Source: Streptomyces sp. NBC_00525 (GTDB lineage: Bacteria > Actinomycetota > Actinomycetes > Streptomycetales > Streptomycetaceae). Taken from it: a stretch of 64,000 nucleotides of DNA. The stretch lies in the NCBI RefSeq assembly GCF_036346595.1, contig NZ_CP107834.1, positions 6,324,001-6,388,000 of the forward strand. The letters run 5' to 3'. Below, piece after piece: positions 47,415-56,419 of the stretch; positions within the stretch are counted from its first letter, which is position 1; each line of letters opens with the position of its first letter. Made by a program: the position numbers and the translations under genes. The notes below the pieces were generated by a model. That model was not told the origin of the DNA. It saw only the letters and a list, made by a program, of their open reading frames with translations, and made no database searches.

Positions 47415-48377
47415 TTGTCCCTCGCCGAGCCGGACATCGTCCGGCGGCTGGAGAGCCGCCAGCCGACCGCGTACCTCCTCGCCTCGATGCGGGGCGTCGG
47501 CCAGGTCGACTTCCAGGCCAACCTGTTCACCGGCGCCGCGATCCTCGCCGGCCTGTGGGTGGCGGGCTGGGAGACCGGCCTGTTCGCCACGCTCGGCACC
47601 CTGATCGCCACCGCCACCGCCTACGCGTTCGCCGTCGACCGCAGCAGCATCGCGCTCGGCATGCAGGGCTTCGCGGGCTGCCTGACCGGCATCGCCCTCG
47701 TCTCCTCGCTGGGCAACCACCCGGCCACCTATGTGCTGACCGCCGTGGGCGCCGTGCTGTGCGTCATCCTCATGGCGACCCTGGCCACCTTCCTCACCCC
47801 GTACGGGCTCACCCCCATGACGGCGCCCTTCTGCCTGGTCTCCGGCGTGATGGTGGTGGGCGCCCCCTCCTTCGACCGCGTCTGGCACGGCGCCCCGGCC
47901 GCCGTCGCCAGCACGACCAGCGGCGACACCGGCATCACCTGGAACGACCTGTGGCACGCCTTCTTCAACAACGTCTCGCAGGTCTTCCTCGTCGAGAGCT
48001 GGTACGTCGGCCTCATCATGCTCGCCGGACTCGCCCTGGCCGGACTGCGCGTCGTGCTCTACGCGGCGGCCGGCAGCATCGCCGGAATCGTCGCCGCCTG
48101 GCTGCTGGGCGCGCCGACCGACCTGATCGCCAACGGCATCTACGGCTACAACGCGGTGCTCGTCGGCATCGGCCTCGGCGCCGTCTTCATGGCCAACACC
48201 GTCTGGACCGCGGCCTACGCGATGTTCGGCGCGATGGTCAGCACCGGCCTCACCGCGTCACTGACCTCCTTCTTCAAACCGTTCGGCGGCCACACCTTCA
48301 CCTGGCCGTTCATCCTCACCACCTGGACGCTGCTGGCTGCCGTGCCCCTGCTGCCGCGCCTGCGCCGCAGCGACTGA
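47415..48377 (+). CDS. Urea channel/transporter (UT family)
   Basis: This 320-aa protein has about ten hydrophobic segments and the duplicated UT-family motifs QVDFQANLFTGAAILAGLW and QVFLVESWYVGLIMLAGL, the conserved GYNAVLVGIGLG and LTPYGLTPMTAPF. It lets urea into the cell for the urease encoded next. TTG 47415 is the start, with GGAG 6 nt upstream. It heads the nine-gene nitrogen operon and lies 58 bp before ureA. Confidence 0.92.
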   Translation: MSLAEPDIVRRLESRQPTAYLLASMRGVGQVDFQANLFTGAAILAGLWVAGWETGLFATLGTLIATATAYAFAVDRSSIALGMQGFAGCLTGIALVSSLGNHPATYVLTAVGAVLCVILMATLATFLTPYGLTPMTAPFCLVSGVMVVGAPSFDRVWHGAPAAVASTTSGDTGITWNDLWHAFFNNVSQVFLVESWYVGLIMLAGLALAGLRVVLYAAAGSIAGIVAAWLLGAPTDLIANGIYGYNAVLVGIGLGAVFMANTVWTAAYAMFGAMVSTGLTASLTSFFKPFGGHTFTWPFILTTWTLLAAVPLLPRLRRSD

Positions 48378-48435
48378 CCGGCCGCCCCCGCGTTCACCCG
48401 CCCTCCGCACCGCACACCCGAGGAAGGTACCCACG

Positions 48436-48741
48436 ATGAACCTCGCCCCCCGCGAGATCGACAAACTGCTCGTCTACGTCGTGGCCGACCTGGCCCGCAA
48501 ACGCCAGGGCCGCGGCCTCAAGCTCAACTACAGCGAGTCGGTCGCGCTGATCACCGAGGCGATCCTCGAAGCGGCCCGCGACGGCAGGAGCGTCGCGGAC
48601 TGCATGGAGCTGGGCCGCCACGTCGTGGGCGAGGACGACACCATGCCCGGTGTACGGGAGATGCTCGGCCTCCTCCAGGTCGAGGCGTCCTTCGTGGACG
48701 GCACCAAGCTGGTCTCCTGCCACGACCCCATCGGCGGCTGA
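48436..48741 (+). CDS. ureA: Urease gamma subunit
   Basis: This 101-aa protein is the urease gamma subunit: MNLAPREIDKLLVYVVADLA, LKLNYSESVALITEAILEAARDG and the C-terminal VEASFVDGTKLVSCHDPI. GAGGAAGG precedes the ATG. Only 2 bp separate its stop from the CbiX-like gene, so the operon is tight. It assembles with UreB and UreC into the nickel urease. Confidence 0.97.
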   Translation: MNLAPREIDKLLVYVVADLARKRQGRGLKLNYSESVALITEAILEAARDGRSVADCMELGRHVVGEDDTMPGVREMLGLLQVEASFVDGTKLVSCHDPIGG

Positions 48742-48743
48742 CC

Positions 48744-49604
48744 ATGAACGGTCACGGTGCCGTCATCGCCGTCTGCGGCCACGAGGCCGACGGCGGCCGC
48801 GCGCTACGGGGACGGCTCGGCCCCGGCGTGAGCATCGTCGCCAACGGGCGCGCCCTTTTCCGCCGCGTCGCCGCCCACCTGCGCGCCGGCGAGCCCGTCG
48901 TCGTCGTGCCGATGACCCTGGGCCGCGAACCCGGACTGGTCGCGGACACCGCCCGCACCCTGCGCGCCGTCCCCGGCGCCGGTGACGGAGCCGTGCTGCT
49001 CGCCGAACCCTTCGGCACCGCCCAGCACCTCGTCGCCTGGTTGCGGGCCGCCGCCGGACGCGCCCCCGCCGACTCCGCGCTCCTGCTCACCGCCCCCTCC
49101 GGCGACCCCTTCGAGGACGCCGAGCTGTACCGCGTCGCCGCACTCGTACGCCGCTACGGACGCCACGGCCTCGTCGAGGTCGCGTTCGACGGCGGCGACC
49201 CGGACCCCGCCGAGGGCGTCCGGCGCTGCGCCCGGCTCGGCGCGGAGCGCGTGACGCTGCTGCCCGCGGCCTTCACGGAGACGGAGCTCCCCGGCACCCC
49301 GCCGGTGGCCGCGCGGAACGTCGGCCCCCTCGTGCCGGACCCGGCCCTGCGCCGGGTGCTGGACGAGCGGGTGACCGACGCCCGCAGGCGCTGGGCCGAG
49401 CACGGCGACGACGGGATCGCGACCGGCCTCACCGCCGCCGACCACCACGGCCACGCCCACACCCACCCGCCGGGCGAGGGCCACGACCACGACCACGGCC
49501 ACGCACACGTCCACACCCACCAGCACGGGCCCGCGACCGCGCACCGCCATCACCACCACCCGTCCGCCGCCGACGCGGACCGAGGCATCAGGAGCATCGC
49601 ATGA
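48744..49604 (+). CDS. CbiX-like protein with histidine-rich tail, candidate nickel handler for urease
   Basis: This 286-aa cytoplasmic protein resembles the CbiX/sirohydrochlorin chelatase family: [35 protein letters not shown] and [13 protein letters not shown] are the two half-domain signatures. Its C-terminus (residues 233-272) is packed with 18 His in 40 residues, alternating with Asp, Gly and Thr, ideal for binding Ni2+. It lies between ureA and ureB, overlapping ureB by 4 bp, and the operon has no ureE, the usual His-tailed nickel chaperone. I infer that it stores or delivers nickel to UreG/UreD. A tetrapyrrole chelatase role is the alternative, but no tetrapyrrole gene is near. Confidence 0.85.
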   Translation: MNGHGAVIAVCGHEADGGRALRGRLGPGVSIVANGRALFRRVAAHLRAGEPVVVVPMTLGREPGLVADTARTLRAVPGAGDGAVLLAEPFGTAQHLVAWLRAAAGRAPADSALLLTAPSGDPFEDAELYRVAALVRRYGRHGLVEVAFDGGDPDPAEGVRRCARLGAERVTLLPAAFTETELPGTPPVAARNVGPLVPDPALRRVLDERVTDARRRWAEHGDDGIATGLTAADHHGHAHTHPPGEGHDHDHGHAHVHTHQHGPATAHRHHHHPSAADADRGIRSIA

Positions 49605-50092
49605 CGTTTCGTCAGCAGTACCTGTACGGGGACGGCCCCGTCGAACTCAACGCGGGCCGCCGCACGGCCAAGGTCACCGTCAGCAACACCGGTGACCGGG
49701 CCGTCCAGGTCGGCTCGCACTACCACTTCTTCGAGGTGAACTCGGCGCTCTCCTTCGACCGCGAGGCCACCCTGGGCATGCACCTCAACATCGCCGCCGG
49801 CACCTCCGTACGGTTCGAGCCCGGCGGAACGCGCGAGGTCGAGCTGTGCGCGTACGCCGGAACCGGCCGGCTCACCGGCTTCAGCGGGCTGCTCAACGGC
49901 AGCCTCTCCTCCCACCCCGCCCGCGTCGAGGCCGTCCGCAGGGCCATCGAGCGCGGCTTCCAGGGCGCGCTGCGCGCGTCCGCAGCGGAGACCGGCGCCA
50001 AGGGCTCCAAGGACACCAAGGGCAGCAAGGAGTCCAAGGGGGACTCCAAGGGTGCCAAGGCCGCCAAGGACAAGAAGAAGGGTTCGCGCTGA
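49601..50092 (+). CDS. ureB: Urease beta subunit with Lys-rich C-terminal extension
   Basis: This 163-aa protein starts with the urease beta domain ([36 protein letters not shown] and [15 protein letters not shown]). The usual beta subunit is about 100-110 aa; here it continues with about 50 residues, the last 30 a basic repeat of KGSK/KGAK units. The ATG overlaps the CbiX-like stop by 4 bp, and its stop shares a base with the ureC start. The tail is likely disordered and surface-exposed. Confidence 0.96.
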   Translation: MTFRQQYLYGDGPVELNAGRRTAKVTVSNTGDRAVQVGSHYHFFEVNSALSFDREATLGMHLNIAAGTSVRFEPGGTREVELCAYAGTGRLTGFSGLLNGSLSSHPARVEAVRRAIERGFQGALRASAAETGAKGSKDTKGSKESKGDSKGAKAAKDKKKGSR

Positions 50093-51816
50093 TGCCCATC
50101 CTGCCCCGCAAGCAGTACACCGACATGTTCGGTCCGACCGTCGGTGACCGCTTCCACCTCGCCGACACCAACCTCGTCGTCGAGGTCGAGAAGGACTACA
50201 GCGAGGGCCTGTACGGCGACGAGGTCGTCTACGGCGGCGGCAAGACCATGCGCGACGGCATGGCGTCCGACCCGCAGGCCACCGCCGCCCAGGGTGCGCT
50301 GGACACCGTCATCACCAACGTGGTCGTCATCGACCCCATGGTGGGCGTCGTCAAGTGCGACATCGGCATCAAGGACGGCTTCATCGTCGGCATCGGCAAG
50401 TCCGGAAACCCGCAGACCCAGAACAACGTGGACCCGGACCTGGTCATCGGGCCCGGCACCGAGGCCATCGCCGGCGAGCACCTGATCGCCACCGCGGGCG
50501 CCATCGACAGCCACGTCCACCTGATCGCCCCGCAACAGGCCGAACAGGCGCTGACCAACGGCATCACCACCCTCATCGGCGGCGGCACCGGCCCCACCGA
50601 CGGCTCCAACGGCACCACCTGCACCCCCGGCCCGCACAACATCGGCCTGCTCCTCCAGGCGGCCGAGACCCTGCCGGTCAACCTCGGCATCATGGCCAAG
50701 GGCAACGGCAGTCTCCCCGGCGCCCTGGAGGAGCAGATCACCGGCGGCGCCTGCGCGCTCAAGGTCCACGAGGACTGGGGCTCCACCCCGGCCGTCATCG
50801 ACAACGCGCTGACCGTCGCCGACGCCCACGACGTCCAGGTCGCCATCCACACCGACAGCCTCAACGAGGGCGGGTTCTTCGAGGACACCCGCTCCGCCAT
50901 CGACGGCCGCGCCATCCACACCTTCCACAGCGAGGGCGCGGGCGGCGGGCACGCCCCCGACATCCTCCGGGTCACCGGCGAACCGAACGTGCTGCCCTCG
51001 TCGACCAACCCCACCCTCCCGTACACCAAGAACTCGGTGGACGAACTCCTCGACATGGTGATGGTCTGCCACCACCTCAGCCGCGACATCCCCGAGGACG
51101 TCTCCTTCGCCGACAGCCGGGTCCGCGCCGAGACGATCGCCGCCGAGTCGGTGCTGCACGACCTCGGCGTGATCAGCATGTTCTCCTCGGACTCCCAGGC
51201 CATGGGACGCATCGGCGAGTCCGTGACCCGCGCCTTCCAGACCGCGCACCACTGCAAGGACAAACTCGGGGTGCTGGAGGGCGACTCGGAGCGCAACGAC
51301 AACCAGCGGGTGCTGCGCTACCTCGCCAAGCTCACCATCAACCCGGCCATCGCCTCCGGGATCTCCGACTACGTGGGCTCGATCGAGAAGGGCAAGCTCG
51401 CCGACATCGTGCTCTGGCCCATCCACTCCTTCGGCGCCAAACCCAAGATGGTCATCAAGGGCGGCCTCGTCTCCTGGGCGCAGATGGGCGACCCCAACGC
51501 CTCGCTGCCGACCCCGCAGCCGGTCATCTACCGGCCGATGTTCGGGCAGTACGGCAAGGCGCTGCAGTCCACCCACGCCACGTTCATGTCGCAGGCGGGC
51601 ATCGCCGCAGGCGTCCCGGAGCGGCTGGGCCTGAACCGCAAGGTCCTACCCGTGCGCCGCACCCGCACCATCGGCAAGCACAACATGGTCCGCAACGACG
51701 TCCTGCCGGACATCCAGGTCGACCCGGAGACGTTCAAGGTCACGCTCAACGGCAAGGTCGCCACCATCGACCCGGCCGAGAAGCTGCCCCTGAACCACCT
51801 CTACTTCCTGGTCTAG
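50092..51816 (+). CDS. ureC: Urease alpha subunit (catalytic)
   Basis: This 574-aa protein carries the dinickel centre. Visible ligands are His in AIDSHVHLI, the carbamylated lysine K224 in ALKVHEDWG, His in HTDSLNEGG and [12 protein letters not shown], and Asp in FSSDSQAMG. The catalytic flap His is in [14 protein letters not shown]. It hydrolyses urea to ammonia and carbamate in the cytoplasm. The ATG shares a base with the ureB stop. Full length compared with the family. One small oddity is AAES where many ureases read AAED before the flap end. Confidence 0.98.
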   Translation: MPILPRKQYTDMFGPTVGDRFHLADTNLVVEVEKDYSEGLYGDEVVYGGGKTMRDGMASDPQATAAQGALDTVITNVVVIDPMVGVVKCDIGIKDGFIVGIGKSGNPQTQNNVDPDLVIGPGTEAIAGEHLIATAGAIDSHVHLIAPQQAEQALTNGITTLIGGGTGPTDGSNGTTCTPGPHNIGLLLQAAETLPVNLGIMAKGNGSLPGALEEQITGGACALKVHEDWGSTPAVIDNALTVADAHDVQVAIHTDSLNEGGFFEDTRSAIDGRAIHTFHSEGAGGGHAPDILRVTGEPNVLPSSTNPTLPYTKNSVDELLDMVMVCHHLSRDIPEDVSFADSRVRAETIAAESVLHDLGVISMFSSDSQAMGRIGESVTRAFQTAHHCKDKLGVLEGDSERNDNQRVLRYLAKLTINPAIASGISDYVGSIEKGKLADIVLWPIHSFGAKPKMVIKGGLVSWAQMGDPNASLPTPQPVIYRPMFGQYGKALQSTHATFMSQAGIAAGVPERLGLNRKVLPVRRTRTIGKHNMVRNDVLPDIQVDPETFKVTLNGKVATIDPAEKLPLNHLYFLV

Positions 51817-51821
51817 GGCCG

Positions 51822-52568
51822 ATGTACCGCAAGGAGGGCGACATCACGGGCGAACCCGGCCCCGCGGCGGCCACGACCGCCACGGGCCTGGGGCCGCTGC
51901 TGATCAGTCTCCAGCTGACCGACTCGGCGTTCCCCAGCGGGTTCTACACCCTCTCGCACAGCCTGGAGGGCTTCGCCCAGGCCGGCGCCGTCGACGCGGA
52001 GAGCCTGCCGGCGCTGCTGGCGGACCTGCTGCTGCACGGCGTCGGACCCGCCGACGCCACCGCGCTCGCCCTCGCCCACCGGGCGACCGCGGCGGGCGAC
52101 CCCGAGGCCGTGGTCCGGATCGACGAGCACCTGTTCGCCACCAAACTGGGCCGCGAGATGCGCCAGGCCGCCACCCGGACCGGCCGCCAGCTCCTGGACC
52201 TGGGCCACGAGGTCTTCGGCCACCCGGAGATCGGCGACTACTACGACCGGGTGGTGCGCCGGGAGGCCCCCGGCACCCAGGCCGTGGCCGCGGGTGTCGT
52301 CTACGCGGCGACCGGCGTCCCGGTCCGGCAGGCCGTCGCCGCCGACCTGTTCGCGTTCTGCGTCAGCTTCGCGGGCGCCGCGCTGCGGCTGCGGCTGACC
52401 GATCACCGTACGACGCAGACCCTGATCAGGGGCGCGGTGCCGGTCATCGAGGCCACCGTCGAAGCGGCGCTGCGCCGGGAGCTGGACGACGTCGGCGCCA
52501 CGGTCTTCGCCTCGGACGTCATGTCGGGCCGTCACGAACGCGCCGAGGCCCGGCTCTTCGCCAGCTGA
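51822..52568 (+). CDS. ureF: Urease accessory protein UreF
   Basis: This 248-aa helical protein is UreF: LLISLQLTDSAFPSGFYTLSHSLEGF, then LGREMRQAATRTGRQLL and GVPVRQAVAADLFAFCVSFAGAALRL. With UreD and UreG it forms the complex that loads nickel into urease. ATG 51822 is 5 bp after the ureC stop but lacks a good ribosome site, while AAGGAGG lies inside the reading frame at 51831-51837. The annotated start may thus be off, though no standard start codon lies suitably downstream. Confidence 0.94.
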   Translation: MYRKEGDITGEPGPAAATTATGLGPLLISLQLTDSAFPSGFYTLSHSLEGFAQAGAVDAESLPALLADLLLHGVGPADATALALAHRATAAGDPEAVVRIDEHLFATKLGREMRQAATRTGRQLLDLGHEVFGHPEIGDYYDRVVRREAPGTQAVAAGVVYAATGVPVRQAVAADLFAFCVSFAGAALRLRLTDHRTTQTLIRGAVPVIEATVEAALRRELDDVGATVFASDVMSGRHERAEARLFAS

Positions 52569-52648
52569 ACCCCCACGGGGGCCCCGCGTACCCCACGTAC
52601 CCCCGCACCCCACACCCCTCCGCACCCCTCCGCACACCGAGGAGCACC

Positions 52649-53269
52649 ATGGACGACAACGTACTGCGGGTCGGCATCGGCGGACCCGTCGGTTCCGGCA
52701 AGACCGCGCTCATCGAGGCGCTGGTGCCGGTACTGATCGCACACGGCCACCGCCCCGCCGTCATCACCAACGACATCTACACCCAGGAGGACGCCCAGCA
52801 CGTCCGCCGCACCCTGGACGGCGTCCTGGAACCCGAGCGCGTCGTCGGCGTCGAGACGGGCGCCTGCCCGCACACCGCCGTCCGCGACGATCCGACGATG
52901 AACCTCGCGGCCGGCGCCGAGATGCTGGAGCGCTTCCCGGACACCGACACGCTGCTGTACGAGTCCGGCGGCGACAACCTCACCCTGACGTTCAGCCCGG
53001 CCCTGGTCGACCTGTTCATCTTCGTGCTCGACACGGCGGAGGGCGAGAAGATGCCCCGCAAGCGCGGCCCCGGCATCACCGACTCGGACCTCCTCGTCAT
53101 CAACAAGATCGACATCGCGCAGTACGTGCGCACCGACATCAATGTCATGGAGGCCGACGCCCACCGCGTCCGGGGCGAGGGCCCCGTCGTCCTCACCGAC
53201 TGCCTGACCGGCACCGGGGTGGACGAGATCGCCGGCTACCTCGCCTCGCGCCGCAAGGTGCTGATCTGA
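52649..53269 (+). CDS. ureG: Urease accessory GTPase UreG
   Basis: This 206-aa GTPase has the P-loop GGPVGSGKTAL (about 11-21), the metal motif Cys73-Pro74-His75 in ETGACPHTAVRDD and the base-specificity motif VINKIDIA. It couples GTP hydrolysis to nickel insertion into urease with UreF and UreD. The N-terminus has no His-rich extension, so nickel storage must lie elsewhere, for example in the His-tailed CbiX-like protein. An 80-bp C-rich gap separates it from ureF. Confidence 0.98.
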   Translation: MDDNVLRVGIGGPVGSGKTALIEALVPVLIAHGHRPAVITNDIYTQEDAQHVRRTLDGVLEPERVVGVETGACPHTAVRDDPTMNLAAGAEMLERFPDTDTLLYESGGDNLTLTFSPALVDLFIFVLDTAEGEKMPRKRGPGITDSDLLVINKIDIAQYVRTDINVMEADAHRVRGEGPVVLTDCLTGTGVDEIAGYLASRRKVLI

Positions 53270-53270
53270 C

Positions 53271-54233
53271 ATGACGTTCGCCCCGCAGCGGCCGAAGGCC
53301 GGCCGGCTCACCGAGGAGTACTACACCGCCGTGCGCGTCCCCCCGGACGTCGCGGCCCTGGCCTCCGTCCCGGACACGCTGGCCCCCGGATCACCGGCCA
53401 AGGTCGGCATCCTCGACCTCGCCTTCGCCCTGCGGGGCGGGCGCACCGAACTCGTCGGGCGCTACCAGAAGACACCCCTGCAGATCATGCGGCCGCTGTG
53501 GATCGACCCCGCGCTGCCCGGCATGGCGTACGTCTACCTGATGGCGACCGGCGGCGGCGTCGCCCAGGCCGACCGCTACCGCATGGACTTCCGCTGCGGC
53601 CCGGACACCGAGGTCCACCTCACCACCCAGGCCGCCACCAAGATCTTCCGCATGGAGCACGACTACGCGACCCAGCGCGTGCACCTCACGGCCGACGCCG
53701 GCGCCTACGTCGAATACCTGCCCGATCCGCTGATCCCGTTCGCGGACGCGCGCTTCTACCAGACCACCGAGGTCACGGTGGCCCCCGGCGCCACCGTCCT
53801 CGTCGGCGACACCCTGACCGCCGGGCGGCTCGCGCGGGGCGAACGCCACGCGTACCGGATGCTCGCCACCGATCTGCGCATCCGCAGGCCCGACGGCACC
53901 CTGCTCGCCGTCGACATCCTGCGCCTGGCACCCGGCCGACCGGGCAGCGGCGGCGTCCTGGGGCCCGGAGTGTTCGCCGGGCACGACCACGTCGCCTCGC
54001 TCTTCGCCGTGACCGACCGCGTCCCCGCCGCCCGCCTCGCCGACACCCTGCACGAGGCGCTGGCCGGACTCGGCGTCCTGTACGGGGTGAGCGTGCTGCC
54101 CCGGGACTGCGGCGCCTGGGTGCGGCTCCTGGACGACAGCCCTGTCCGGGTCGCCGCCGCGCACGAGGCCGCCTGGCATGCCGTACGCCGGCTCCTCACC
54201 GGCCACCCGGCCCCCGACCTGCGCAAGCCGTAG
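53271..54233 (+). CDS. ureD: Urease accessory protein UreD
   Basis: This 320-aa protein is UreD (UreH type): LDLAFALRGGRTELVGRYQKTPLQIMRPLW, GGGVAQADRYRMDFRCGPDTEVHLTTQAATKIFRM and the YLPDPLIPFADARFYQTTEV block are family signatures. It scaffolds UreF and UreG on the apo-urease and may pass nickel through an internal tunnel. It begins 1 bp after the ureG stop. The ammonium transporter follows after 39 bp. Confidence 0.96.
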   Translation: MTFAPQRPKAGRLTEEYYTAVRVPPDVAALASVPDTLAPGSPAKVGILDLAFALRGGRTELVGRYQKTPLQIMRPLWIDPALPGMAYVYLMATGGGVAQADRYRMDFRCGPDTEVHLTTQAATKIFRMEHDYATQRVHLTADAGAYVEYLPDPLIPFADARFYQTTEVTVAPGATVLVGDTLTAGRLARGERHAYRMLATDLRIRRPDGTLLAVDILRLAPGRPGSGGVLGPGVFAGHDHVASLFAVTDRVPAARLADTLHEALAGLGVLYGVSVLPRDCGAWVRLLDDSPVRVAAAHEAAWHAVRRLLTGHPAPDLRKP

Positions 54234-54272
54234 CGCCTTCCGCCCCGCCCACCCCCACACGAGGGATCGCCG

Positions 54273-55622
54273 ATGATCACCGCTCCCGCGCCCATGCCGG
54301 CCGCGTACGACTCCGGGGACACCGCCTGGCTGCTCGCCGCCACCGCGATGGTCCTGCTGATGACGCCCGGCCTGGCGTTCTTCTACGGCGGCATGGTGCG
54401 CACCCGCCATGTGCTCATGATGATCAAGATGAGCTTCGCCGCACTGGCCTTCGGCACCCTCGTCTGGTGGGTCATCGGCTACACCCTGGCGTTCGGGCCC
54501 GACGTCGGCGGCGCCGGACTCATCGGCAACCTGGACCACGTGTTCATGAAGGGCATCCAGCTGAACACGCTGACCGGGGCCATCCCCACGTACATCTACA
54601 GCACCTTCCAGATGGGCTTCGCCATCATCACCGTGGCGCTGATCAGCGGGTCCATCGCCGACCGCGCCACCATGCGGGGCTGGCTCGTCTTCGTCGTGCT
54701 GTGGCTGCTGATCGTCTACATCCCCATCGCGCACTGGGTGTTCGACAAGGACGGCTGGATCGTCGACCATCTCGGCGCCCTCGACTTCGCCGGCGGGCTG
54801 CCGGTGGAGCTGAACTCCGGAGTGGCCGGGCTCGCGGTGGCGCTCGTGCTGCGCGCGCCGCGCGACTTCGCCCGCCGCGAGGAGCGCCCCAACAACATTC
54901 CCCTGGTGGTCGTCGGCGTCGGGCTGCTGTGGTTCGGCTGGTTCGGCTTCAACTCCGGCTCCGCCCTCACCGACCAGGGCACGGCGGCCGCGGCCTTCAT
55001 CAACACCCAGCTCGGCGCGGCCGGTGCCATGGTGACCTGGCCGCTGGTCGAGAAGTGGCGCACCGGCCGGGTGACCACCATGGGCGTCGTGTCGTCCGCC
55101 GTCGCGGGCATGGTCGCCATCACCCCGGCATGCGGCGAGATCAACACCCTGGGCGCGGTGATCACCGGCCTCGTCGTCGGCGCGGTGAGCGCGTACGCCA
55201 TCACCCTGAAGTTCCGGTTCGGCGTGGACGACACCCTGGACGTGGTCGGGGTGCACGGGGTCGGCGGACTGATCGGGCTGATCATGGTCGGCCTCTTCGC
55301 CACGGCCCGGATCAGCGGCAAGGAGGGCCTGTTCTACGGCGGCGGCTGGGGCCTGCTGGGCAAACAGCTCGTCGCGATCCTGTCCGTGATCGCCTTCTCC
55401 TTCATCCTCACCTGGCTCATCGCCAAGGCGGTGGACCTGACCGTCGGCTTCCGCGCGAAGGAGGAGTACGCCATGGTGCCCGGCGAGGAGGCCGAGCGCG
55501 CCTACGACTTCCAGACCGCCGAACGCCTGGGCGCGCTGGTCTCCGGCAGGCGGGTGACGAGCGACGACGAACTGGTCCGCCAGATCAGCCGCCTGCTGAG
55601 GGCCCGCGCGGACGACAAGTAG
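54273..55622 (+). CDS. amt: Ammonium transporter (Amt family)
   Basis: This 449-aa membrane protein has eleven hydrophobic segments and Amt signatures: DTAWLLAATAMVLLMTPGLAFFYGGMVR, FGWFGFNSGSALT and the pore histidines in VVGVHGVGGLIG. The C-terminal tail (about 395-449) with EEYAMVPGEEAERAYDF is the usual cytoplasmic regulatory region. As the last gene of the urease operon it can recover ammonium that leaks out after urea hydrolysis. No glnK is adjacent in the window. Confidence 0.95.
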   Translation: MITAPAPMPAAYDSGDTAWLLAATAMVLLMTPGLAFFYGGMVRTRHVLMMIKMSFAALAFGTLVWWVIGYTLAFGPDVGGAGLIGNLDHVFMKGIQLNTLTGAIPTYIYSTFQMGFAIITVALISGSIADRATMRGWLVFVVLWLLIVYIPIAHWVFDKDGWIVDHLGALDFAGGLPVELNSGVAGLAVALVLRAPRDFARREERPNNIPLVVVGVGLLWFGWFGFNSGSALTDQGTAAAAFINTQLGAAGAMVTWPLVEKWRTGRVTTMGVVSSAVAGMVAITPACGEINTLGAVITGLVVGAVSAYAITLKFRFGVDDTLDVVGVHGVGGLIGLIMVGLFATARISGKEGLFYGGGWGLLGKQLVAILSVIAFSFILTWLIAKAVDLTVGFRAKEEYAMVPGEEAERAYDFQTAERLGALVSGRRVTSDDELVRQISRLLRARADDK

Positions 55623-55658
55623 CACCCGGTGGGACCCGTCCCGCCCGCGCCCGGTGGC

Positions 55659-56195
55659 TCACCGGCCCGGTGCCTCGCGGAGCCCGCGCTCCCGCGCGAC
55701 GATCCGGCGGAGTGTGCGGCCGAGCCGGCGGGCGTACTGCTCCTGGAGGACCGGCACCAGCGGGCCGGCGAGCCGCGCGTACCAGCCTGCGGGGCGGCTG
55801 AACGCCGTCACCGTGAACGAGACCGTCCCGTCGTCCGCCAGTTCCGCCACGAACGACTCCTCGCCGCACTCGGGGTGCCCGGACAGCGTTCCGTAGCCGA
55901 AGCCGATGCGCTCGGGCCCGTACACGGTCCAGATCACCCGGCAGGGGGCCGTGAACCGCAGCGGTCCGACCCCCAGCGACACCCGGACGGACGCCTCCAC
56001 CTCGGCGCGTGACGTGGACGCCTCGATCCGCGCGCCGGACTCGCGGTGCATGCGGAAACCCGTGATCGCCGCCCCGGCCGCCTCCAGATCGGCGCGGCCG
56101 TGCCCGATCGCGTCGCGGTGGTGCAGATGCTGGTATCCGGCCGGAAGCGGGCCGGTCCGGGTGGCTCCCGCCTCCGGGTAAGTGAGGTCGCTCAT
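55659..56195 (-). CDS. DUF1990-family protein
   Basis: This 178-aa protein matches the DUF1990 (START-like lipid-binding) pattern: YPEAGATR, GYQHLHHRDAIGHGRADLEAAGAAI, RVIWTVYGPERIGFGYGTLSGHPECGEESFVAEL and TVSFTVTAFSRPAGWYARLAGPLVPVLQE. The conserved Gly-Tyr-Gly-Thr-Leu-x-Gly-His-Pro block is characteristic. Function is unknown. AGAGGG lies 6 nt before the ATG. It is a single gene, convergent to the ammonium transporter and divergent from a lipoprotein gene. Confidence 0.85.
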   Translation of the reverse strand: MSDLTYPEAGATRTGPLPAGYQHLHHRDAIGHGRADLEAAGAAITGFRMHRESGARIEASTSRAEVEASVRVSLGVGPLRFTAPCRVIWTVYGPERIGFGYGTLSGHPECGEESFVAELADDGTVSFTVTAFSRPAGWYARLAGPLVPVLQEQYARRLGRTLRRIVARERGLREAPGR

Positions 56196-56419
56196 CAGTT
56201 GCCCTCTGCGTCGTCGGCGCCGCTCTCGTGGCTGTCGTCGCTCTCGTCGTCCGGCAAGTACGGGCACTCCCGCACGACTTGAACGCGTTCGAGCGTAGAG
56301 GGCCGCCGCACCGCGCCGGCGGGCGGCCCCGCCCTGCGGCCGGCTTGCGGGGCCGGGGGAAGTGCGGCAGACATGGATGGAGCGACCGGGGGGCCGGTGA
56401 GCAGGGAGGAGATCCGTTC

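Noticed and set aside
47415..55622. Search for ureE within the urease operon
   Set aside because: Every gene of the operon was assigned and none has the UreE fold pattern; the only His-rich tail belongs to the CbiX-like protein.
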